Positions 26,201 through 34,928 of a DNA stretch of 64,000 nt are shown in pieces. Position 1 is the first letter of the stretch, and each line of letters starts with the position of its first letter. This DNA comes from DATFDN01 sp963756495 (GTDB lineage Bacteria; Pseudomonadota; Alphaproteobacteria; Acetobacterales; Acetobacteraceae). The translations under genes and the position numbers were made by a program. A model generated the notes under the pieces. That model did not search any database. It was not told the DNA's origin and saw nothing but the letters and a program-made list of their open reading frames with translations. The stretch is taken from NCBI GenBank assembly GCA_963756495.1, contig CAVWNS010000001.1, positions 1 through 64,000 on the forward strand. The letters run 5' to 3'.

Positions 26201-28730
26201 TCACGCACTCGACCGCTCCGGGGAGACGCTCAGTACCTGGCCGCCATCTGTGGCGCGCAGATCCCGCAGCACGCCGGCCAGTGGCTTCGGGCGGCCGAAG
26301 AAGTAGCCCTGGAATTCCGAGCACGGTACCGTTTTCAGCAACTCGTAGGCCTCTCGGGTCTCGACACCCTCCACTGTTGTCTGCAAGCCGAGCCTGGAGA
26401 TCATGTCCACGATCGATCGCACGATCACGAGGCTGTCCGAACCCTCGACTATGCCCCTTACGAAGGATTGGTCGATCTTGATTTTGTCGAACGGAAACAG
26501 ACGCAGGTAGCTGAGCGACGAATAGCCCGTTCCGAAATCATCCAGCACGGCGCGCACGCCAAGCTCGCGGAGGCCGCGGAGCGCGCTCAGGATCACGGTG
26601 TCATGCGGCAGGAGCGCCAACTCCGTGATCTCCAGCGCCAGCCGGGATGGATGGAACCCGGTATAGTCGAGCGCGGCGGTCACCGCTCCGACGACATCGC
26701 CGGTATGGAGCTGGATCGGGGACAAGTTGATCGAGAGCGTCATGTGCTCGGGCCATGAAGCCGCCTCGGTGCAGGCCTGACGCAGCACCCAATCCCCAAT
26801 GGCGTTGATGAGACCCAGCTCCTCGGCGATCGGGATGAACTGAGCCGGCTGGATCATCCCGCGCTCGGGGTGGTGCCAGCGTAACAGCGCCTCGTAGCCG
26901 CTCACCGCGGCGCGGCGGACGTCAAAGAGCGGCTGGTAGAAGATCACCAGCTGATTGCGTATCAGCACCTCGCGAAGCTCGAGTTCGATGATGCGGCGCT
27001 CCTGCATTTCGGTGCCCATGTTAGGCCGGAAGACGCAATATTTCCCCCGGCCTTCCGCCTTCGCGCGATAGAGGGCAATGTCGGCGTCCTTGAGCAGCGT
27101 ATCGGGATGGAAGGTCTGACCTTGCGTTGCGAGCGCGATCCCGACGCTGACGCCAACGATCGCCCGCTTTCCGTCCAGATCGTATGGCATACCCAGGGTT
27201 TCGACCAAGCGCTGGGCAAGCCGCTCCGCGGCGTGCGGCTGGCCTTCCGAGATTTGCAGGATGGCGAATTCATCACCGCCCAGGCGCGCCACGACGTCGG
27301 AGTCTGCGTAGGCAGTTCCGTAGCCGCTGGGCAACCACCGTGAGCAGGCTGTCGCCCACCGGATGGCCGAGCGTGTCGTTAACGCTCTTGAAATGGTCCA
27401 GGTCGAGGCAGAGAACGGCGAGGCGCCCGTCGTGGCACGCTCCCTCACCAAGGGCTTGCTCGAGACGATCGCGGAGGGTCAGGCGGTTCGGCAAATTCGT
27501 GAGCGCGTCGTGGTGGGCCATGAACGTGATGCGCGCTTCGCCGCGCCGACGTTCCGTGATGTCCTCGTAGGTTGCCAGCCACCCTCCGTCGGCCATCGGC
27601 TGATGGGAGACCGCCAGCGCTCGGCCGCGGTCATCCTCATGGAAGAAGATCGCGCGCCGTTGCCCCGAGACCAGGTCCTGCTGCTCGGCCCAGATTGCTT
27701 CCATCATGTCCGCGCCATACGCGCCGACGGCGGCAATGGTGCGGAAAACCTGTTCCATCGGCACCCCAGGCCTGACCTGCCCCGGAGAGAGCTGGTACAG
27801 CGTCAAGAAGCGGAAATTGCAGACGATGAGGCGCTGCTCGCAATCGACCATGCAAAGCGCCTGGGACATGTTGTTCAGTGCCGCATCAAAACGGGCATTC
27901 TGTGTGTGCAGTGCGCTATCGCGTTCCCGCAATGCCCGGTTCTGGTGCTGGACCTCCTCTACCGCATCTTGGGCCTGCTGGTGAGCCACCGAGAGCTGTT
28001 CGCTGCTCTGCTGAAGTTCGGCGACCAGATTGCGGACATTCCGGTGGGCTCGGTGCAGCAGCCTGTTGTGCAGTTCCAGGGCCGCGATCAAGGCGAGTCC
28101 ACATCCGATCAGGCCCGTCAAGACCGCCGACAAGGCCCAGTGCAGGCTGCTCAGCCGGCCGATGTCCTGGGCCACCAGTCGGTTTCCCTGCTGGTAGGCC
28201 GCGGAAGCGATCTGCGGCAGTTGCGAGCCTAGCGGCAGGAGCAGCGCAAGCAGCCGCTGTGAGCCACCGGGTCGACCCAGATCGCCGCTCATCTTATCGG
28301 CGGCGGCAACCGCGCTCCGAAGTGGGGCGGCGAGGGACTGCAATTCAGGATCGCTGCGCACGAATGCGCCGGCGTCTCCGGAGTCCAGCAGCCGGATCTG
28401 ATTGACCACGATATCCAGGCGGAGCTGCACGTCGTCGCTGGTGACGCCTCCGCCAGGGACCCCCAAGGCGGCTGTGGTCGCGGTCAGCCGCGCGATCTCC
28501 ACCGCCGCCTTGGTCACCATCCAGGTGACGTTGTAGCGGGACACGCTGCGCAGCGTGGCCTGCTGCCGCACGATAAGAAGGGAACTGTAGATTCCGGCGC
28601 TGACGAGCAGCGCCGCGACCGCGCAGAGCGCGATCTTGAGCCAGCCGGACGGCCCGCCTTGCGGGTCGCCACCGATGGCCTGCGAAAGCCGCCTGCGGCG
28701 ATTCAGGAGCATGTACCGACTACTTGACAA
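26201..28730 (-). CDS. Membrane PAS-GGDEF-EAL protein, frameshifted in the GGDEF domain
   Basis: A two-segment membrane sensor: a hydrophobic helix near residues 30-52, a helical periplasmic part of about 140 residues, a second helix near 197-220, a coiled coil, a PAS domain (about 280-395), then GGDEF and EAL domains that make and degrade cyclic di-GMP. The frame starting at 28730 ends in RNCLRRLRRRG, while the frame that continues to 26201 gives DSDVVARLGGDEFAIL; one extra base near 27305 separates them. EAL motifs EALLRW, DDFGTGYSSL and KIDQSF are intact, so the protein was probably bifunctional. It overlaps the stop of the exported gene upstream by 11 bases; the ATG at 28712 is an alternative start. 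Confidence 0.88.
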
Positions 28731-29253
28731 TGAGCCGTGTGACCTGCCAAGCGCACCAACTCGTGTACGTTGAGCTCCTTAGCTCGGGGTACTTATCGAA
28801 CGGATAGACAATGAACAGTGGCCCGTTGTCCCGGATTGTGAGATATTTGCCGTCGCGCTTCAGCGCGAGCATGACGTCAAAGCGGGTAAAATCGCTGATT
28901 GGGATTTCGGTCAAGTAATCGTCGACGGCGATCGCTGCCACGCGGTCACCACTCGCCCCGACCGCCTCCATCAGCCTGCTCATGGCCACGCCTTCGAATC
29001 GGTCCTCGCCATCGTACCAAGGCGTACGGGTTTCGAACGACCAGTCGCCGATAGCTTCGAGCATCGGACGATCGAATGAAGCTGTCTGCCCGTCGTTGTG
29101 AACGCTGATCTTGCCGGAGACGGTCAGAATCGACTTCTCCGTGGGAGCGGGCAGACCAGCCGCCCTCGCGGTCCGGGGTAGGAGCAGTCCAAAGGCCGCC
29201 AGCAGAATGGCCGCAGAACGTCGGGGCAGTCCGGGATTTCCAATCGGGTTCAC
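28720..29253 (-). CDS. Exported SUOX-fold protein without the molybdenum-ligand cysteine
   Basis: This 177-residue protein starts at a GTG with a clear GAGG site seven bases before it, and has a signal peptide (RRSAAILLAAFGLLLPRTARA). The mature part resembles the oxidoreductase molybdopterin-binding (sulfite-oxidase) fold: LTVSGKI near its start, then TRTPWYDGEDRFEGVAMSRL, AVDDYLTEIPISDF, and NGPLFIVYPFD. In catalytic members a cysteine lies just before the W..GV stretch; here there is a Thr, and the only cysteine is near the C-terminus. So it may not hold a molybdenum cofactor and may be a binding or sensing protein. It ends inside the start of the PAS-GGDEF-EAL gene, which suggests a periplasmic partner for that sensor. 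Confidence 0.75.
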   Translation of the reverse strand: MNPIGNPGLPRRSAAILLAAFGLLLPRTARAAGLPAPTEKSILTVSGKISVHNDGQTASFDRPMLEAIGDWSFETRTPWYDGEDRFEGVAMSRLMEAVGASGDRVAAIAVDDYLTEIPISDFTRFDVMLALKRDGKYLTIRDNGPLFIVYPFDKYPELRSSTYTSWCAWQVTRLIVK

Positions 29254-29260
29254 GGCATCC

Positions 29261-29662
29261 TCATGTGGCCGGTCGCAGTTGGGCTGGGTGCCCGGCAGGT
29301 GCGCGCCAAGGTTGGGGACCGCTATAGACGCAACCCTCCGCATATCCGCTCACCCCGCGGCGAAGTTCCACGCGGGTAAGACCCGGCAAGGTGACCACCA
29401 GAGAATCCCATATCCATCTCGTGACATTCTCGAGCGAGGGGATTTCCAGACCCTCAATCTCATTTAGCAATTTATGATCGAGCTGCGAGCGAAGCGCATG
29501 TATTGTTTTCTGCACTTCGAGCAAATCGTGCGACCAGCCAAACACTGGATGTCGCTCGCCGCTCACCACCACTCTCGCGTTGAACGTGTGTCCATGCAGG
29601 GGGGTGTTCGGCGTGGTCTTGTGCGCCGCATCGAACGTGAATTCCACGAAGGTTTCTTGCAT
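29261..29662 (-). CDS. QueD-like (6-pyruvoyl-tetrahydropterin synthase family) protein
   Basis: A 133-residue T-fold protein: FTFDAAH and LHGHTF give the three zinc histidines, and LDHKLLNEIEGLEIPSLENV is the conserved centre of QueD, the enzyme that makes 6-carboxytetrahydropterin for queuosine. The loop between the zinc ligands is shortened, however, and lacks the catalytic cysteine found in E. coli QueD. The usual C-terminal KET-type glutamate is replaced by RRG. It may therefore bind a pterin without doing the QueD reaction, or do another one. I start at the ATG at 29662. It ends seven bases before the exported SUOX-fold gene, so the three leftward genes likely form an operon. Confidence 0.75.
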   Translation of the reverse strand: MQETFVEFTFDAAHKTTPNTPLHGHTFNARVVVSGERHPVFGWSHDLLEVQKTIHALRSQLDHKLLNEIEGLEIPSLENVTRWIWDSLVVTLPGLTRVELRRGVSGYAEGCVYSGPQPWRAPAGHPAQLRPAT

Positions 29663-30019
29663 GTTCGTTGTCCCCGAGATCGGGCTGGTTAAGTGTGGAC
29701 AAGACTTGGCGTTGTTAAGGGTAGGTTCACTGAACGCGCCCATCGCCGGAGAAGCGGTGTCACCTATATCAAACAGCTTAGTTCCGCCTCAAGTCTCTTG
29801 GACCGAGATCAAATCGAATTATTCAAGTTCTCGGCGTGAGCGGCGTGGCTGAAATATAACTATTCCGGAATGTACACGCTGGGGCCTAAGCTGAGCGGAG
29901 CATAGGCCGATATATTGCAAACGCCACCTGCTGCCGATCATTGGTCAAATCTATGTTGTTGGTCTGCCGTACCGGCGCGGAGAAATCTCCGCTCGCCGGT
30001 GTCGGGGACGCTTTCTCCA
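29663..30019 (+). other. Intergenic region between QueD-like gene and folE remnant
   Basis: This gap of about 360 bases is richer in A and T than its surroundings and should contain the promoter of the leftward QueD-like operon. It has a single DnaA-box-like nonamer TGTGGACAA at 29694. I see no convincing coding frame, tRNA or terminator. Confidence 0.4.
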
Positions 30020-30180
30020 ACGATTTCCGGAACCAGGAAAAGCTCACCCGCCCGGATCGCCAGCACCATCCAGGACGTGCTCCAGCCGCGCGGAGGCGCC
30101 GTGGTGGTGGAGGCGGCGCACCAGTCGATGACCACCCGCAGCGTGACAAGCCGGGCGGAACGACGGCATGAGCATCTGCG
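30020..30180 (+). pseudogene. folE: Remnant of GTP cyclohydrolase I
   Basis: Only the C-terminal third is recognisable. One frame gives DFRNQEKLTR and, after one extra C near 30048, the next frame gives IASTIQDVLQPRGGAVVVEA followed by AHQSMTTRSV, which matches the conserved FolE sequence around its zinc and catalytic residues (QERLT, I...LQPRGVAV, EA.H..M..RGV). The zinc cysteine of the usual HLCM or HHCM is a serine here. The end of the protein is scrambled: HKPGG appears in one frame and TSRAERRHEHLRQ in another. No start or N-terminal half is visible. FolE supplies the substrate for QueD, and the adjacent divergent gene is QueD-like. Confidence 0.65.
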
Positions 30181-30668
30181 CCAAGTAATGGCCAATATTC
30201 CTCCGTGAACTGTAATTATGACCGGCCGACGACACCGCTTGCGACCCTCCCTTGTCAAAGTGTCACGCGCGCCGGAACGCCGAGGTTCGCAGTATCGATC
30301 CGATGCGCCGCTGTGCGCAGATTGATACAGCGCCCGTCGAAGCAAAGCGACCACAGCTGGTCGGCCCGGGCTTCGCCGCACTGCATCGCATTGCAGGGAA
30401 AAGCCCCACTGGAACGCTTCGACGATCTACGCCGTCTGAACCAATCGCCAGCATCGATCACTCAGTCTCAGGACACCGTACAGAACCGGAGAGTATCGCC
30501 GTCGCATGGCCGCCTGGACCGGGCACAGGTTGGACCGATCGCGTGCGTTCCGGTATTGCTGTTCGGGACCAGGTGCGATGGAACCACGCGGGCAGGTCGG
30601 TGCCGACGGTCATCGCAATTCGTCGCGATTGGGGGCAGGGCGGCGACACTGCCAGGCAAGGGGCGAAC
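30181..30668 (+). other. Intergenic region before the serine hydrolase
   Basis: These 488 bases contain open frames on both strands, but they look like random GC-rich frames: none has a recognisable domain, and they overlap each other. I see nothing else I can support. The last bases hold the ribosome site AAGGGGCGAAC of the serine hydrolase gene. Confidence 0.35.
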
Positions 30669-31863
30669 ATGCAACGGAGAGACTTGCTGGGCACAGCCGT
30701 TCTGATCCCCGTGGCGCTCGCCTCGACCGAGGCTTCGCAGTCCCAGGCACAAGCGCCTCGCGACTCGCTCGGCACCACTCTGCAGCCCTACCTTGCGCGC
30801 TACCACCTGCCGGCGCTTGCCGCGGCCGTGGTCCTGAACGGGCAGATCGTTGCGGCCGGAGCCGTTGGCACCCGGCGCGCCGGCACGGACAGGCCTGTCA
30901 CCCTGCAAGACCGGTTCCACATCTGCTCGAACACCAAGGCGATCACGTCGCTCACCGCCGCGATCTTCGTCGAGCAGGGAAAGCTCCGTTGGAATGGTAC
31001 GGTGGGCGAGGTGTTCCCCGAACTTGCCGGGACGATGGATGCCGGGCTGCGGGAGGTGACGCTCGAGCAGCTCCTGTCCCACACGAGCGGCATCCCAAGT
31101 GACAACTCGACCTTCATCAATCTCCTGCTCCAGTCCTTTGGCCAGGACGGCAATCTCGACGAGCTGCGTTACTGGGTGGTCAAGCAGTGGAGCACGCAGC
31201 CCTTGCGGTCCAAGCCGGGCACGCAGTTCGCGTATGCCAACATGGGCTACACAATGGTGGGAGCGATCCTGGAGCGCATCGGCCAGGCGACCTGGGAGGA
31301 GCTGGTCGTTTCCCATGTGTTCAATCCGTTCGGATTCAAGACGGCGGGGTTCGGACCGCAGGCAAGCCTGGGACGTGTGGACGCGCCGCTCGGCCATCGC
31401 GTGGGCAGCGACGGCGTTGTGAAGGCGATGCTGGCCGGCCCGAACGGTGACGGGCCGGAGATCATCGGGCCGGCCGGGACGATTCACTCTCGATCCTGGA
31501 ATTTGCCGCCTGGGCCGGGTGGAACGCCGGCGAGGGACGGCGCGGCCCCGCCCTGGTACGACCGGAGGCCCTGCGCAAGCTGCATACAAAGGTCATTGAC
31601 ATCCCGCCGCGGCCGGGCGCCCCTCCTGGCACGCCCTCGCAGGCCAGCTACGGACTTGGATGGGGCATCGGGACGCTGCCCTTTTCGCGGGAGCCGTTCG
31701 TGACCCATACCGGCTCGAACGAGATGAACCTCGCCTTCATCATGCTCCAGCCGACGCACGACTTCGCCATGGTGCTGACGACGAACATTGGGACGACCGA
31801 GGCGGACCAGGGACTAGGGCTGTGGCGGAGCAGCTCTACAGACGCTTCGGCCCGGCAAGCTGA
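30669..31863 (+). pseudogene. Serine hydrolase of the beta-lactamase/D-Ala-D-Ala peptidase class C type, two frameshifts
   Basis: From the ATG at 30669 the protein begins with a signal peptide carrying a twin Arg (MQRRDLLGTAVLIPVALAS) and then a class C beta-lactamase-like domain. The active-site SxxK is SNTK, the second motif is YAN, and HTG in HTGSNEMNLAF is the third. After GPAGTIH the frame is lost; one missing base after 31487 restores SILEFAAWAGW and the rest. A second missing base near 31818 is needed to reach AVAEQLYRRFGPAS and the stop at 31861. All motifs remain, so the gene was recently whole or the breaks are sequence errors. Members hydrolyse beta-lactams, peptides or esters; the substrate is unknown. 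Confidence 0.8.
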
Positions 31864-32417
31864 GCGCCGCTGCCGTCGCCTCGCGGCCCACCCTGTTTAC
31901 CGCCGACACCCATTTCGGCCACGCCGGCGCCCTCGCGCTCTACCGACGCCCCTTCGCATCCGTCCCCGACATGGATGCCGCGATGGTCGAGCGGTGGAAC
32001 GGTGCCGTCGGGCCGGGTGACGAGGTTTGGCATCTCGGCGACTTCGCCGTCCGCCAGAAGGCGGAGCGGATTGCCAACCTGCTCGGTGCGCTGAATGGCA
32101 TCAAGCACCTGATCACCGGCAACAACGACATGCCGCCGACCATCGCCAGTAGCGCCTGGGCCAGCGTGCGGCCTTACGGCGAGATCGAGGTGGACGGGGT
32201 CGCTCTCGTTCTGTGCCATTACGCGTTCCGCACCTGGCGGAACATGGGGAAGGGCTCGATCAACCTGCACGGCCACAGCCACGGACGGCTCTCGCCCCAG
32301 CCACGGCAGTTCGACGTCGGCGTTGATGTCTGGAACTTCACGCCGGTCACCCTGTCGGAGATCCGCCGGCACACTGCCTCCAGACGGCGGACGCAACGGG
32401 CACGATCAGCCGCTTGA
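31860..32417 (+). CDS. Calcineurin-like metallophosphoesterase, start unclear
   Basis: This protein of about 185 residues has the two-metal phosphoesterase motifs: LFTADTHFGH, GPGDEVWHLGDFA, GNND, and HGHSHGRLSPQP. The first ATG in frame (31971) would cut off the essential DTHFGH block, so translation must start earlier. The frame is open back to 31818 but holds no ATG, GTG or TTG; a CTG at 31860 overlaps the stop of the serine hydrolase and is my placeholder. A sequence error that hides the true start is as likely. The substrate is unknown; small members of this type act on phosphodiesters or nucleotides. Confidence 0.75.
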   Translation: MSAAAVASRPTLFTADTHFGHAGALALYRRPFASVPDMDAAMVERWNGAVGPGDEVWHLGDFAVRQKAERIANLLGALNGIKHLITGNNDMPPTIASSAWASVRPYGEIEVDGVALVLCHYAFRTWRNMGKGSINLHGHSHGRLSPQPRQFDVGVDVWNFTPVTLSEIRRHTASRRRTQRARSAA

Positions 32418-32449
32418 TCGGCTGCGTTGTGCTTCCGGCTGCCGTGCGA

Positions 32450-32725
32450 CTACTGGAGGAGGTCCTTGTACCCAGGATGCCGGTCGATGTAGCTGGCGAT
32501 GAACGTGCAGGATGCAAGTGCGTGCAGCTTGCGGCGGCGGACATCCTCCAGAACCGACTTGGCCAGCCGCGAGCCAATCCCCTGGCCGGCCAGCGCCTCC
32601 GGAACCTCGGTGTGGATCAGCTCGATCGTGTCGGAACCACGTCTCGCGTACTCCACGAAGGCGACGGCTCCGCCGACCGTGATCTCGTAGCGGCTTCGGG
32701 CGGGGTTGTCCGTCACCTCGGTCAT
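32450..32725 (-). CDS. Small GNAT-family N-acetyltransferase (YidJ/YjdJ type)
   Basis: A 91-residue compact GNAT domain. It has the beta-bulge strand IELIHTEVPEALAGQGIGSRL, where AGQGIGSRL is the acetyl-CoA pyrophosphate loop, and CTFIASYIDRHPGYKDLL, the typical ending of the short NAT_2 subfamily. I start at the ATG at 32725, which has an AGGAGG site. The acceptor is not known. It lies alone between convergent genes. Confidence 0.85.
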   Translation of the reverse strand: MTEVTDNPARSRYEITVGGAVAFVEYARRGSDTIELIHTEVPEALAGQGIGSRLAKSVLEDVRRRKLHALASCTFIASYIDRHPGYKDLLQ

Positions 32726-32836
32726 CGCGCGCCTCCTGTATCGCATCCAACGGAGCCGGCGCGGGCTGGTTCCGGCCGATGTGATCGAAGCGGGCGGCTA
32801 ACGCGCGGCGTTCGTGACACCCTGGGGCGCGGGTGC

Positions 32837-33640
32837 TTATCGCCCGTGTTCCCCGTCGCCCAGCAGCGCCGCCAGCGTGGGCTCGATCGCCGCCGCCAGT
32901 CGCGCCTGGGCCTGCGCCGTCGGATGAAGGGGCGCTTGCGGCGGGGTAAGCAGCGGATCGAGGAACGCCGTCCGGTCCACGCCGCCGTCGCGCAGGAACA
33001 CGCCGGTCACGTCCACATACGTCACCCCCGGCACCCGCCCCGCCCCATAGCGCGCGGCAAGGTCGCGGTTGACTGCCTGCGTGGTCTGGGTCACCCACTC
33101 CGACCGCTCCGACGGCAGCACGCTCAGCACCAGCAGCCTGGTGCGCGGCAGGCGTTGGCGCAGTTGCCCGATGATCGTGGTGATTCCCGCGACGGTGTCC
33201 TCGGTGGGCCAGTGCAATCGGCCCATGTTGTTGGCGCCGATCAGGATCACCGCCGCCTTGGGCGCGATCCCCTCGGCTTCCCCATGCTCGATCCGCCACA
33301 GCAGGCTCGCGGTCGTGTCGCCGGTGAACCCCAGATTGACCGCCGCGCGATCGCCGTAGAAGCGCTGCCAGACGGGAGCGAAATCGGCCCAGCCGGGCGG
33401 GCCTTTGCGCTCCCAGTCCTGGGTGATGGAGTTGCCGTAGAACACCAGCCCGACCGGACCCTCGTGCAGGCGGTGCTGCTGGACCGCGAAGCGCTGCTTC
33501 CACCAGGGCAGGTCCAGGCGCGCGATCGGCGTCGCGGCGAGAACCGCGCGCGCGCGCGCCGGCGCAGGGGCCGACGCCGCGAAGGCCAGCCCGACCACGA
33601 AAACCGCCGTCACCAGCCCGCGCATACCCGCTCCAGCCAT
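32837..33640 (-). CDS. Exported SGNH/GDSL-type hydrolase
   Basis: A 267-residue protein with an N-terminal signal peptide (RGLVTAVFVVGLAFAASA, cleaved near ARA). SGNH blocks follow: VFYGNSITQ with the nucleophile Ser, NLGFTGDTT with the oxyanion Gly, ILIGANNMG with the Asn, and DPLLTPPQAPLHPT with the catalytic Asp/His pair. It is similar to platelet-activating-factor acetylhydrolase-like GDSL proteins. It probably removes an ester from a sugar or lipid outside the cytoplasm; the substrate is unknown. I chose the ATG at 33640 because the longer frame runs into the promoter of the divergent enolase-superfamily gene. Confidence 0.85.
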   Translation of the reverse strand: MAGAGMRGLVTAVFVVGLAFAASAPAPARARAVLAATPIARLDLPWWKQRFAVQQHRLHEGPVGLVFYGNSITQDWERKGPPGWADFAPVWQRFYGDRAAVNLGFTGDTTASLLWRIEHGEAEGIAPKAAVILIGANNMGRLHWPTEDTVAGITTIIGQLRQRLPRTRLLVLSVLPSERSEWVTQTTQAVNRDLAARYGAGRVPGVTYVDVTGVFLRDGGVDRTAFLDPLLTPPQAPLHPTAQAQARLAAAIEPTLAALLGDGEHGR

Positions 33641-33731
33641 TGGCTGACTGAGTATAGGCGAGGCCGCCGAGTCGCGATGTTGGACGGCCCGGGCCGGCCC
33701 TGTAGCATTCCCACCCAAGCGGGAGGACGCC

Positions 33732-34925
33732 ATGCGAATCACCCGGATCGAGACGCTGAGCTGCAATGCCGGCTGGCGCGACTTCTCTTTTCTCAAAATC
33801 AGCACCGATGCGGGCCTCGTTGGCTGGTCGGAGTTCATGGAGTTGTACGGCTCGCAGGGGCTGTCCGACATCATTCGTCATCTGTCCGCTCGCCTGATCG
33901 GCCATGACCCGCGCCCGGTCGAGCGTCACACCGCGTTCTTCCACGGCGTGACCCGTGCCGCTCCGGGCGGGGTCAACCAGCAGGCGATCGCGGCCATCGA
34001 GAACGCGCTGGTCGATCTGAAGGCGAAGGCGCTCGGCATCCCGGTCTACGAGCTACTGGGCGGCCCGGTCCGCGACCGGCTGCGCCTTTATTGGTCGCAT
34101 TGCGGTTCGTATCGCGTGATGTACGGCGAGCAGTTCCGTGCGTGGACCGGCAACGCGCCGATCTGCTCGCTCGACGACGTCACGGCCCAGGGCGCGGAGG
34201 TCGCACGACGCGGCTTCAAGGGCCTCAAGACGAACGTCATGCGCCTAGGTGACAAGCCGGGCCTGCACATGCCCGGCTTCAATGCGCCCTTCGCTCCGGG
34301 CCTAGTGGCCGATCCGGGGCTGGTCGAGGACCTCGTCGTCCAGATGACCGCCTTCCGCCGGGGTGCCGGCCCAGGGGTCGGGCTGCACCTTGACCTCAAC
34401 TTCAATTTCCGCACCGAGGGCTACATCCGGATCGCCCAGGCGATGGAGCCGTTCGATCTCGCCTGGCTGGAAATCGACAGCTATGACCCCGCCGCGCTCG
34501 CCACCATCCGCCGCGCCGCGCGCACCCGTATCGCATCCTGCGAATTGCTGTTCGGCCGGCGCCAATACCGCCCCTTCCTCGAGCACCAGTCCGTGGACGT
34601 CGCCATCATCGACGTGCCGTGGAACGGCATCCTGGAGTCCGTGAAGATCGCCGCGATGGCCGAGGCTTACGAGGTGAACGTCGCCCCGCACAACTTCAAC
34701 GGCCATCTCGGCACGCTGATGAGTGCGCATTTCTGCGCCGCCATCCCGAACTTCCAGGTGATGGAGATCGACGTGGACGACGTGCCCTGGAAGGACGCGC
34801 TGATGACGCATCCGCCGAGCATCGAGGCGGGCGAGTTGCTGATCCCCACCGGCGCCGGCTGGGGCGCGGAGGTCAACGAGGACGTCGTGCGCGCCCACCC
34901 GCCCTCGCGCCGCTCGTGGTCATGA
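33732..34925 (+). CDS. Enolase-superfamily (mandelate racemase/muconate lactonizing) enzyme
   Basis: A 397-residue protein with the N-terminal capping domain (MRITRIETLSCN) and a TIM barrel. Metal ligands appear at the ends of strands: LHLDLNFNF (Asp), WLEID (Glu) and SCELLFGRR (Glu). KTNV provides a lysine on the second strand. NVAPHNFNGHLG gives a His near the seventh strand, as in the mandelate racemase subgroup. Such enzymes abstract a proton next to a carboxylate, often dehydrating sugar acids; the substrate cannot be read from the sequence. The ATG follows GGGAGG. The gene ends three bases before the serB stop, which faces it. Confidence 0.88.
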   Translation: MRITRIETLSCNAGWRDFSFLKISTDAGLVGWSEFMELYGSQGLSDIIRHLSARLIGHDPRPVERHTAFFHGVTRAAPGGVNQQAIAAIENALVDLKAKALGIPVYELLGGPVRDRLRLYWSHCGSYRVMYGEQFRAWTGNAPICSLDDVTAQGAEVARRGFKGLKTNVMRLGDKPGLHMPGFNAPFAPGLVADPGLVEDLVVQMTAFRRGAGPGVGLHLDLNFNFRTEGYIRIAQAMEPFDLAWLEIDSYDPAALATIRRAARTRIASCELLFGRRQYRPFLEHQSVDVAIIDVPWNGILESVKIAAMAEAYEVNVAPHNFNGHLGTLMSAHFCAAIPNFQVMEIDVDDVPWKDALMTHPPSIEAGELLIPTGAGWGAEVNEDVVRAHPPSRRSWS

Positions 34926-34928
34926 GGA

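Noticed and set aside
29938..30381. 147-residue minus-strand frame opposite the folE relic
   Set aside because: Arg-, Ala- and Ser-rich with no recognisable pattern; the plus strand carries a clear FolE signature.
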